A DNA stretch of 9,582 nucleotides from Methylaequor sp002691245 (lineage in GTDB: Bacteria > Pseudomonadota > Alphaproteobacteria > Methylaequorales > Methylaequoraceae). Both the position numbers and the translations under genes were made by a program. The stretch lies in NCBI GenBank assembly GCA_002691245.1, contig NZHH01000015.1, positions 1 to 9,582 of the forward strand, read 5' to 3'. This document shows, piece by piece, positions 1 through 6,756 of the stretch. The notes under the pieces are model-generated. The model was given only the letters and a program-made list of their open reading frames with translations, did no database searches and was not told where the DNA came from. Every line of letters starts with the position of its first letter. The stretch's first letter is position 1.

Positions 1-918
1 CATTCCGTAAAGCGCTTTGGTGTCTTCGCTCTCACGGTCAGTATCAATCGCTTCCGGCGCGGTTGACTGCATTTTATATGCTAACTCGTAACTGGCAATG
101 CGTGCAGCAAGGTTCGAGTTATCCACCCGGCTTTCCATGTGCCCTTCATTGAGGTGGTTTAAAGATTGAATGATACGCGCTTGCTCCCCATCGCTCATCT
201 GATCCACATGCCTTAAATCAAGAATGGGCTCCCCTTTGGAACGAAAGACTGTCCCTTGGTAACTGGCTGGCATGTATCCAGAGGTCCAGTTCTTCGCACC
301 TGAAATGGGTCCTCCAGTTTTGTCGAGCATCACCACGTATCCGGGCAGATTCTGATTGACCGTGCCGAGCCCATAGTTGATCCAACTGCCTAGCGTTGGC
401 TTACCACTCACTAGGGAGCCAGAGTTCATCATCAGCATGGCAGAGCCGTGGATCGGAGAATCTGCCTGCATCGAGTGCAGAAATGCAATATCATCGACGC
501 AGCTTCCGACATACGGGAACAGATCGGAAACATACTTACCACACTCACCGTAGGGCTTGAACTTCCAGCGCGGCTCAACAATACGTCCTTCGTTTTTCTT
601 ACCTCCACGACCAAAAGTTTTTACCTGAACCGTCTTACCATCCATGCCATACATAGATGGTTTGTAATCAAAAGTATCGATGTGACTTGGACCCCCATAC
701 ATGAAGAGGAAAATAACACTGCGCGCCTTGACAGGGAAATGCTTCGGTCTAGGTAGCAAGGGGTTGAGGCTTGCTGTCGCAGCTTCGAGTGAGTTACCTA
801 AGATGCCTTCTTTAGCAAGCATTCCAGTAAGGGCAAGTTTCGCAAAGCCACCACTCACTGTCTGAATGAATTCACGACGCGAGGTGTTCCCGCAAAAATC
901 TCTTTGAGGCTGTTTCAT
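1..918 (-). CDS. DUF1501 family Tat-exported protein (C-terminus beyond left edge)
   Basis: The frame is open from the ATG at 918 to the left edge, giving 306 residues; family members are usually about 420-480 residues, so roughly a third is missing. The N-terminus carries a twin-arginine signal, T-S-R-R-E-F-I-Q at residues 12-19, followed by a hydrophobic stretch at about 21-34, so the protein should be exported folded by Tat. Residues 68-87 (IFLFMYGGPSHIDTFDYKP) and 157-167 (HGSAMLMMNSG) are hallmark DUF1501 segments. DUF1501 belongs to the alkaline phosphatase/sulfatase superfamily by fold, but no C-x-P-x-R formylglycine motif is present in the visible part, so it is not a classical sulfatase. 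Its biochemical function is not established. It starts 5 bases after the stop of the DUF1549/DUF1553 gene with no clear Shine-Dalgarno, suggesting coupled translation. DUF1501 genes very commonly follow PSCyt2/PSD1 genes in Planctomycetota and Verrucomicrobiota, which fits the order here. Confidence 0.93.
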   Translation of the reverse strand, partial: MKQPQRDFCGNTSRREFIQTVSGGFAKLALTGMLAKEGILGNSLEAATASLNPLLPRPKHFPVKARSVIFLFMYGGPSHIDTFDYKPSMYGMDGKTVQVKTFGRGGKKNEGRIVEPRWKFKPYGECGKYVSDLFPYVGSCVDDIAFLHSMQADSPIHGSAMLMMNSGSLVSGKPTLGSWINYGLGTVNQNLPGYVVMLDKTGGPISGAKNWTSGYMPASYQGTVFRSKGEPILDLRHVDQMSDGEQARIIQSLNHLNEGHMESRVDNSNLAARIASYELAYKMQSTAPEAIDTDRESEDTKALYGM

Positions 919-923
919 CGTTA

Positions 924-3578
924 TTAATCGAGGTAAATCGTTTCGTTTAGGTTTAATAGAACTAAGCAAATACGTTCGAGCAAATTTGATCGTGAGACAA
1001 AATAAATCTTGTCTAAGTCATCTGAAAGTTCAAGCAGCGCTACTTTTTCTTTAACACTCGGCGCACGCCCAAGTGCTTGCTTGAAAGCTGCAATAATCTG
1101 TGAATTTAAATCTCCATGTGAGTTTACCAACTGTGCGGCAAATTCTTTTGCAGCGTTGTTAACACGCTCGCTATTTAACATAGTAAGCGCTTGAGTAGGA
1201 ACTGTAGTTGCGAAACGCGTCGGGCAAGTAGCGTCTCTTTGGGGAGCATCATAGGCAGCGAGAAGGGGTAGCTGTATCGAACGTTTGACCGCAATGTAGA
1301 CCGCACGCCGATTCGCGACCTCTCCTACTGTTTCGGGCCATGCTATATCAGGACGCGAAGACCCAGCTAGAACCGCCTCAGGCATCTTTGGGCGCACTGG
1401 CTCGCCACCAAAGTCATAATTTAGTTTTCCCTGCACAAGTAGTAAAGTATCCCATATCTCCTCTGCTGTCAGTCGCCGCGGATTATGCCGCCAGTGTAAT
1501 CGATTCTGCGAATCAATGGAAAGAGCCTCCGCCTGCGCTTGCACAGACATCTGATAGGTCGAACTGGTCATCATCAGGCGCAGCATATGTTTGATATCCC
1601 ATCCCGACTCCATGAACTCTACTGCCAACCAATCGAGCAGAGCCTGATTACTCACTGCTTCGCCGAGCAAACCAAAATCGTTCGCACTTGCTACTAGGCC
1701 GAGCCCAAAACAATGCTGCCATAGGCGGTTCACCATGACTCTAGCGGTGAGAGGGTTTTTTTCATTCGCCAGCCATTGCGCTAAAATGAGACGGCGCCCA
1801 GTAGTCTTAGTTTTTTTGAACTGAGCTTTTTGTGCTTCAAGACTAGGTCCCTCGATCTTAGCGCCTTCGGTAAAGACCGCTGGTAGCACCATCGGCACTT
1901 CGGGCCCCTCGCCATGAACACTCCCGCGCAGATGGATTCGGCCCGGCTTTGCATTTAAGTGCTCATCTACAGAAAAGTAGCGGTTCCCGGGCTTGGAGAA
2001 ACGCTCTTTCTTCGTGGCCACTAGGGGGACTATGCGATCTTGAAAGGCATCACCATAGACATCGCCGATTAAGTCAGGATTTAGGGTGACAAGGTCCTCG
2101 ACGGTCAATGAGGCTACCGCGTTGTAATAAAACCCAGGATCAAACCAGTACCCATGCTTGGGATCCTTTGGAGTGACTACTATTGAAATGACATTTTTTC
2201 CAGTCGTTAAATGCCTAATTTGCTCGCGACTGAAAGGTATGATCACATAGGGCCCGCGGAATTCAGCTGCGCCACTGTAGGTGCTCACCCCGTTAAAAAA
2301 AATCTCTATTTCAGAGAGCAGGCGACCTTGTGCATAAAAAATTAGCTGCTCGGGTAATTCGGTGAGGCGGAATTCATGACGCATAGCCACTGGCCCCTCC
2401 ACGTGTAAAACAGGGGTATAGTCCTCGTCCTGACGAGCTTCGCGGGAAAGTACAGTCACCCCTGCATCTGGAGTCGAAAAAGGCGAGCGAGATAATTCAT
2501 ACTCGGCAGGTACATAACTAGGAAAGGTCCATTCTGGGTCACTCGGAACCTCTTGCAAAAGCTGCCAATACGTTTCGCGGGCTTTGCCTTTCTCATGCCC
2601 AAACTTTACCATCGGCTTCGGCGATTTAGATATTTTGACGAATTCATCAAGCTGACTGACATCTACAGTCGCCCAAGCTTCTGCCAAGGCCTTGGCGCTC
2701 TCTTCCCGGGCTCTAGCATCTGCTTCGTCATACCACGCGCGGTTTGGTTGTTGTAGATGCGACGTATTTATTGAATCAAAAAATGACATCAATGAATAGT
2801 AGTCTGCCTGCGGTATCGGATCTACTTTGTGATCGTGGCACTTCGCGCAGCCCATGGTTGTTCCCAAAAAGGCTTCACTCGAGACGTCCACGATATCGCT
2901 GATCATGTCGCTGTGTGCTTGGTCGCGATCTGCTGGTTCATCATCGCGTTGCATCAGGGTCATGAACCCAGTAGCCACTTTGGCCGCAACATCACTATCT
3001 GGGAGTTCATCGCCCGCGAGCTGTTCCGCGACAAAGCGATCATAGGGTTTATTGTCATTGAAGGCCTTAATTACATAATCTCGGTAGCGCCATATGTATG
3101 GCTTTTTGTTGTCTCGTTCAAAACCATTGGTCTCAGCGTAACGCACCGTATCCAGCCATAGGCTTGCGAGCTTCTCACCATAACGCTCCGAGGCTAGAAG
3201 CTGATTGACTAAATTATTCCATGCGAACCTTTGATCAATTTCGGCGTTAAAAACCTCAACCGCTTCGAATGTAGGCGGTAATCCAGTCAAGTCATAATAC
3301 GCACGCCTGATCAAATGTCGGGCTGGTGCTCTGGGATTTGGCTTTAAGTTCTCGGCCATCAAGCCTTCGAGAATAAACGCATCAATCGGATTGCGTATGA
3401 AGTCGTGCTCAAGCGCAGGTAATGGGGGTCGTATCGGCGCCTGATATGCCCAGTAGTTTTCCGAGGGAAGTCCCGCGTCCTTCTCTGCTATCAATTCAGC
3501 CTGCACCGAGGCACTCGCAAAAATTGCGGTGCATAAAACTTTGATTAATATCTCTAATATTTTAGACATACAACTCAC
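924..3578 (-). CDS. DUF1549/DUF1553 (PSCyt2-PSD1) secreted protein with CxxCH motif and beta-sandwich insert
   Basis: An 884-residue protein. A Sec signal peptide (hydrophobic core about 9-22, likely cleavage after A-S-V-Q-A at 27) predicts a periplasmic or surface location. The PSCyt2 (DUF1549) domain spans about 60-270: R-R-A-Y-Y-D-L-T-G-L-P-P at 91-102, then C-A-K-C-H at 244-248 followed by D-H-K-V-D-P-I, the single CxxCH motif of this family. Residues about 390-495 look like a beta-sandwich, galactose-binding-type domain (F-F-N-G-V near 427, G-K-N-V-I-S-I near 460). The PSD1 (DUF1553) domain spans about 590-840, with N-P-L-T-A-R-V-M-V-N-R-L-W-Q at 608-621 and N-P-R-R-L-T-A-E-E-I-W-D at 699-710. 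The GTG at 3578 overlaps the upstream stop by four bases; the in-frame ATG at 3569 (three codons later) is an equally good start and leaves the signal peptide intact. Members are thought to be redox partners, but no reaction has been assigned. Haem attachment is inferred from the motif only. Confidence 0.94.
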   Translation of the reverse strand: MSCMSKILEILIKVLCTAIFASASVQAELIAEKDAGLPSENYWAYQAPIRPPLPALEHDFIRNPIDAFILEGLMAENLKPNPRAPARHLIRRAYYDLTGLPPTFEAVEVFNAEIDQRFAWNNLVNQLLASERYGEKLASLWLDTVRYAETNGFERDNKKPYIWRYRDYVIKAFNDNKPYDRFVAEQLAGDELPDSDVAAKVATGFMTLMQRDDEPADRDQAHSDMISDIVDVSSEAFLGTTMGCAKCHDHKVDPIPQADYYSLMSFFDSINTSHLQQPNRAWYDEADARAREESAKALAEAWATVDVSQLDEFVKISKSPKPMVKFGHEKGKARETYWQLLQEVPSDPEWTFPSYVPAEYELSRSPFSTPDAGVTVLSREARQDEDYTPVLHVEGPVAMRHEFRLTELPEQLIFYAQGRLLSEIEIFFNGVSTYSGAAEFRGPYVIIPFSREQIRHLTTGKNVISIVVTPKDPKHGYWFDPGFYYNAVASLTVEDLVTLNPDLIGDVYGDAFQDRIVPLVATKKERFSKPGNRYFSVDEHLNAKPGRIHLRGSVHGEGPEVPMVLPAVFTEGAKIEGPSLEAQKAQFKKTKTTGRRLILAQWLANEKNPLTARVMVNRLWQHCFGLGLVASANDFGLLGEAVSNQALLDWLAVEFMESGWDIKHMLRLMMTSSTYQMSVQAQAEALSIDSQNRLHWRHNPRRLTAEEIWDTLLLVQGKLNYDFGGEPVRPKMPEAVLAGSSRPDIAWPETVGEVANRRAVYIAVKRSIQLPLLAAYDAPQRDATCPTRFATTVPTQALTMLNSERVNNAAKEFAAQLVNSHGDLNSQIIAAFKQALGRAPSVKEKVALLELSDDLDKIYFVSRSNLLERICLVLLNLNETIYLD
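3575..3578 (-). other. GTGA stop/start overlap coupling the cytochrome and DUF1549/DUF1553 genes
   Basis: On the minus strand the bases read GTGA: the TGA ends the cytochrome frame and the GTG can begin the DUF1549/DUF1553 frame. Such four-base overlaps usually mean translational coupling by ribosome re-initiation. An ATG in the same frame starts at 3569, five bases beyond the stop, so either codon could be used; both allow coupling. No convincing Shine-Dalgarno precedes either one. Confidence 0.6.
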
Positions 3579-5029
3579 ATTGAATAATCACTAATTATAT
3601 CTGCACCTGGTAAATGATTGATTAATTTTTGATAGCCGACCTCGCTCAATTGGGTGCCCGTTAGAACGATAGTCTCGATTTTTGAATGGGCGCGAATGCT
3701 GTCAACTTGCTCATCGGAAAATTCAGTGCCCGTCAGATTGACCTTCTTTAATTCAGACATCTTTGACAACAAAAGCAAAAGGTCCTCGTCGGAAAAGCTG
3801 CTGTCACTAAGATTAAGCACCTCGACTATAGCTGCTGTGGAAAAAAGCTTCGCCCATGCAGTATCTAACTGCCGACGATTCCAATCGATACGTATTAAGC
3901 TATCAACAAGTGGTTCAAGTGCCGAGCGCACGCTGGCTTCATCATAACCCAGTAAGGATACCGCATTGAGTTCAAAAAGCGCTTCGCCTACGACGGATTG
4001 AACAAGTAAGCCAGGATAACGGGTTTGGAAGTCCGCGTATTTTAGTAATAAGTCCTTGCTGCGTGCCTTTGCTACTCGCGCCTGAATTGCCACTGGGCTA
4101 TCACCCATAATCGACTGCACATAAGCTTCTTGCTTGGTGGGGAAACTTATTGATTCGATTGATTGCTCCTCTGGCAAAGCAGCTGAGACCCACCAGTCGA
4201 GGAAAGCGGCTTCATCCAAGCTTAACTGTTCTTTGTCGGCAGGCGGCATCCGCTTAGTGTCATCAAGTGGCAGATTGATTCGTTGTATCATCAAAGATCC
4301 AGCTGAATCGCCGGGCAACAAGCAGGCGCCCTTAGAGCCTCCCTTAAGAAGGGCCGCATAAGTGTTCATTTTTAACTTCCCCTTCGCTCGTTCGACACCA
4401 TGACATGCCATGCACTTATCCTCCAAAATGGGTAGGACTAAAGAATCAAAGATGCGGCCTGACGCGACCCCATCCACAGACTTAAGTTCTTGATTGGCTC
4501 GTTCAGCAAATATACGCCATGGCGCTCGGTCTAAAGGATCGCCATGCGTAATCACCCCGCCCGCATGGCCAGTAATCAATAACACTGCTGTGGTGACTCC
4601 GGCACTCAGCCACTCGAAGCTTGGGCGGTTCGTAGTACCATAACAAAAAAGAAAGATCGCTAGTGAGACTAAGAATGCGAGCGAGCTGTACATATGAAGC
4701 GCAATCGTTGCTCGCCCATAGCCGCCGCCTAAATACAAAATAAAGCCTGCGCTAAATGTCAGTATCGCGCTCACGAAGGTCGCCAGGGTCAAGCCGTAGA
4801 CAATAGATCGTGGCACCGAATCACGCACGAAAACCGAAGCAAGCAGCAAACCACAGACAGCAAACCACAAACCTATAGGTAGGTGTAAGAGTAGCGGATG
4901 GAAACTGCCGACAAAATCGGAAATGACTGACCAGTAATCATCCTCGAATGGCGCGACCCATTGAACCCCAACGAAACAGACAAAAAGTATAATAACTATC
5001 CCAGCTATTGATCTGACTCCTAATTGCAT
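3575..5029 (-). CDS. Membrane-anchored PSCyt1 c-type cytochrome with C-terminal leucine-rich repeats
   Basis: A 484-residue protein in three parts. Residues 1-160 hold about five hydrophobic membrane segments (about 6-26, 43-66, 77-100, 108-130, 140-158) and resemble the DUF2231-type bundle; F-H-P-L-L-L-H-L-P-I-G at 43-53, H112 and H155 lie in or beside them and could be haem ligands. Residues about 190-290 form the planctomycete cytochrome c (PSCyt1) domain with C-M-A-C-H at 206-210 and R-M-P-P-A-D at 260-265, where M261 is a plausible axial ligand. Residues about 400-475 hold three repeats of about 24 residues (LNLSDSSFSD, VNLTGTEFSD, IVLTGTQLSE) typical of a short leucine-rich repeat tail. 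It probably passes electrons between the membrane and periplasmic partners, which is inferred from domains. The ATG at 5029 lies 20 bases after the sulfatase stop. A GGGG run only one base before the ATG is too close to be a good ribosome-binding site. Its TGA overlaps the next gene's GTG. Confidence 0.93.
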   Translation of the reverse strand: MQLGVRSIAGIVIILFVCFVGVQWVAPFEDDYWSVISDFVGSFHPLLLHLPIGLWFAVCGLLLASVFVRDSVPRSIVYGLTLATFVSAILTFSAGFILYLGGGYGRATIALHMYSSLAFLVSLAIFLFCYGTTNRPSFEWLSAGVTTAVLLITGHAGGVITHGDPLDRAPWRIFAERANQELKSVDGVASGRIFDSLVLPILEDKCMACHGVERAKGKLKMNTYAALLKGGSKGACLLPGDSAGSLMIQRINLPLDDTKRMPPADKEQLSLDEAAFLDWWVSAALPEEQSIESISFPTKQEAYVQSIMGDSPVAIQARVAKARSKDLLLKYADFQTRYPGLLVQSVVGEALFELNAVSLLGYDEASVRSALEPLVDSLIRIDWNRRQLDTAWAKLFSTAAIVEVLNLSDSSFSDEDLLLLLSKMSELKKVNLTGTEFSDEQVDSIRAHSKIETIVLTGTQLSEVGYQKLINHLPGADIISDYSM

Positions 5030-5049
5030 ACCCCTATAAAATTAATTTA

Positions 5050-6723
5050 TTACTCAATCACATCGACCCAAATCGCTTCAATATTTCTCTTTGCATCTTG
5101 CGCATAAGGATATTCCTTCCAGACATCCGATTCGGAATAGAGGCGGCTCTTTTCTTTGCTAACCGCGTTGCGCTTAAGTTTATCATTCATCTCTGCGAGT
5201 AAGGCCGCTTTGCGCGCTGCCATGCCCGCAGGATTCTCGTCTACCAGCTCTGCCAGTTTGCGCTCATACTCCACCCGTACGCGGCGACCAAACTCGTCCA
5301 TCAAATTATACAAAGCGTCATACACGACCTCAATTTCGCCACCGTCAACTTCGTCGACATATTGCTGGCGCATCGCTTCCATACTCGCCACTTTCTCCGG
5401 CATAGAAACGGATAGATCGTACTCCTGCTGATAATCCTCTTTGATATTAAAGAGCTTCATCTCTCCCGAGACTAGCTGCTTCATCAGGCGGAAGTCGCCA
5501 ATAATAATCGAACTAATTGGCGGATGATAATGGCAAGTATAATGATGGACGATGCCAGGTGCGCCGCGTTCGACGATCCCTTTGTTCCCATTGGCAAAGA
5601 CATCGCGTAAGCTGCCGCCATCAATGCCTTCTGGTAAAGGTTCATTACTGCCACTCAAATCATGAAAGGTCGGCAAGAAGTCCCATTGCACAATCGGCAC
5701 ATCACACTCCGAACCGCCTTCGATACTAGGTCCTGCGATAATCGTTGGCACACGCAGGCCACCTTCCCACATCGAGCGTTTGCCGCCCTGCAGGGGCCCA
5801 TTGAAACGCTCATTAATGCCGTTCACTTCACGTCGCTCCGCGTAGCCTCCGCCGTTATCAGAGGTGAAAATGATATAGGTATTGTCGAGCTCCCCTTTGG
5901 CTTTGAGCGCATCAATGATCCCGCCTACCGTCATATCCATCTCCTCGATCATAGCGGCATATAGGATGTCCTTGTTCTCTTTAGACTTTGCATTCGCGAG
6001 TTGCTTTACATCTCCGCCCTGCTCGATCCAGCGCTTGCGGTTACGCACAACGGCCTCGTCCGTCGCCATAAAAGGAATGTGGGCAGCGTAGTGAGACACC
6101 ATCAAAAAGAACGGCTGTTTGCCAGCATGCTCGTTAATGAATGCAACGGAATCCCTCCGTAACGAGTGAAGCCGCTTAGGGTCGTCTTCAGGAAAGGGTT
6201 CTTTGGTATTGGGGTTCCAGTAAATACCATGCCCGTTGCCGTTACCCGCGGGGGTATTCTCATCGGTCACATCGTAGCCGGATTCATCGTAACGACCAAT
6301 TGTACCGCAGCCTTTGCCAAACATCGCGGTGACATAATCTTGTCCTGCAGCCTTCAACATTTCGCCCATCGTAACCTCATCGTCGTAACCGTCCGGGCGT
6401 TGGATCGGCGAGAGCACATCAAACACATTTCGATACTGCATCTGCGCTGAAGATTTACCAAACTGAATACTCAGGCGTGAGCCTGTGCAAGTTGGCGTCG
6501 GCGAATAGCCCGCATTAAAACGTGCGCCGAGCGCAGCTAAACGCTCGATTCCAGGTGTGTTAATGAAGCGATGCTTGGAGTTTGGCTCCTCATCCATCAT
6601 CTGCACGGAGGTGTCCGCGTAGCCGAGGTCATCGGTGTAGATAATAATGAAATTCGGCGACTTCGCCGCCGACAGCAAAGAACCGAAAACGCTCAAGAGG
6701 AGTATAGGTAAAGCGGGCTTCAT
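5050..6723 (-). CDS. Type I sulfatase-family protein with atypical C-T-G-S-R motif
   Basis: A secreted member of the sulfatase (alkaline phosphatase superfamily) family, 557 residues from the ATG at 6723. That start is chosen because it begins a clean signal peptide (M-K-P-A-L-P-I-L-L-L, cleavage near A-A-K at 19-21) and has AGGA ten bases upstream; the frame stays open to a TTG at 6756, but that would place 11 polar residues before the signal. Metal ligands are recognisable: D31-D32 (Y-T-D-D-L-G) and D289-N290 (F-T-S-D-N-G-G-G), with K315 in Q-G-G-K and H211 in S-H-Y-A-A-H. The formylglycine site is C79 in C-T-G-S-R, where the usual motif is C-x-P-x-R (Ala sometimes replaces Pro). The usual G-K-W-H element reads G-K-G-C at 136-139. 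A charged, probably helical extension fills about 460-557. It sits 33 bases after a canonical paralogue. It may be an active enzyme of a divergent subfamily or one with altered chemistry; its substrate is unknown, probably a sulfated glycan. Confidence 0.93.
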   Translation of the reverse strand: MKPALPILLLSVFGSLLSAAKSPNFIIIYTDDLGYADTSVQMMDEEPNSKHRFINTPGIERLAALGARFNAGYSPTPTCTGSRLSIQFGKSSAQMQYRNVFDVLSPIQRPDGYDDEVTMGEMLKAAGQDYVTAMFGKGCGTIGRYDESGYDVTDENTPAGNGNGHGIYWNPNTKEPFPEDDPKRLHSLRRDSVAFINEHAGKQPFFLMVSHYAAHIPFMATDEAVVRNRKRWIEQGGDVKQLANAKSKENKDILYAAMIEEMDMTVGGIIDALKAKGELDNTYIIFTSDNGGGYAERREVNGINERFNGPLQGGKRSMWEGGLRVPTIIAGPSIEGGSECDVPIVQWDFLPTFHDLSGSNEPLPEGIDGGSLRDVFANGNKGIVERGAPGIVHHYTCHYHPPISSIIIGDFRLMKQLVSGEMKLFNIKEDYQQEYDLSVSMPEKVASMEAMRQQYVDEVDGGEIEVVYDALYNLMDEFGRRVRVEYERKLAELVDENPAGMAARKAALLAEMNDKLKRNAVSKEKSRLYSESDVWKEYPYAQDAKRNIEAIWVDVIE

Positions 6724-6733
6724 AATAAAATTT

Positions 6734-6737
6734 TCCT
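6734..6737 (-). promoter_or_regulatory. Shine-Dalgarno AGGA that fixes the sulfatase start at 6723
   Basis: On the minus strand CAGGAAAA precedes the ATG at 6723 with ten bases between AGGA and the start codon. This is the only clear ribosome-binding site among the gene junctions in the window. It supports the ATG over the in-frame TTG at 6756, which directly abuts the previous gene's stop codon. Confidence 0.6.
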
Positions 6738-6756
6738 GAGTAAAATAAAGGGGCAA

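Noticed and set aside
448..756. Plus-strand open frame of 102 codons near the left edge
   Set aside because: It is antisense to the DUF1501 coding sequence, which shows clear family motifs across the same bases.
1..918. Reading the leftmost gene as a third sulfatase
   Set aside because: The visible 306 residues match DUF1501 landmarks and contain no C-x-P-x-R motif; only the wider superfamily is shared.
2835..2849. Multi-haem cytochrome interpretation of the DUF1549/DUF1553 protein
   Set aside because: Only one CxxCH motif (residues 244-248) occurs in the 884 residues, so at most one haem c is supported.
2829..3161. Plus-strand open frames of 110 and 63 codons opposite the DUF1549 domain
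   Set aside because: They are antisense to the strongly conserved DUF1549 segment including its CxxCH motif, and overlap one another in different frames.
6724..6756. Eleven-codon N-terminal extension of the atypical sulfatase from a TTG at 6756
   Set aside because: The extension is polar, precedes a complete signal peptide, and has no ribosome-binding site, whereas the ATG at 6723 has AGGA upstream.
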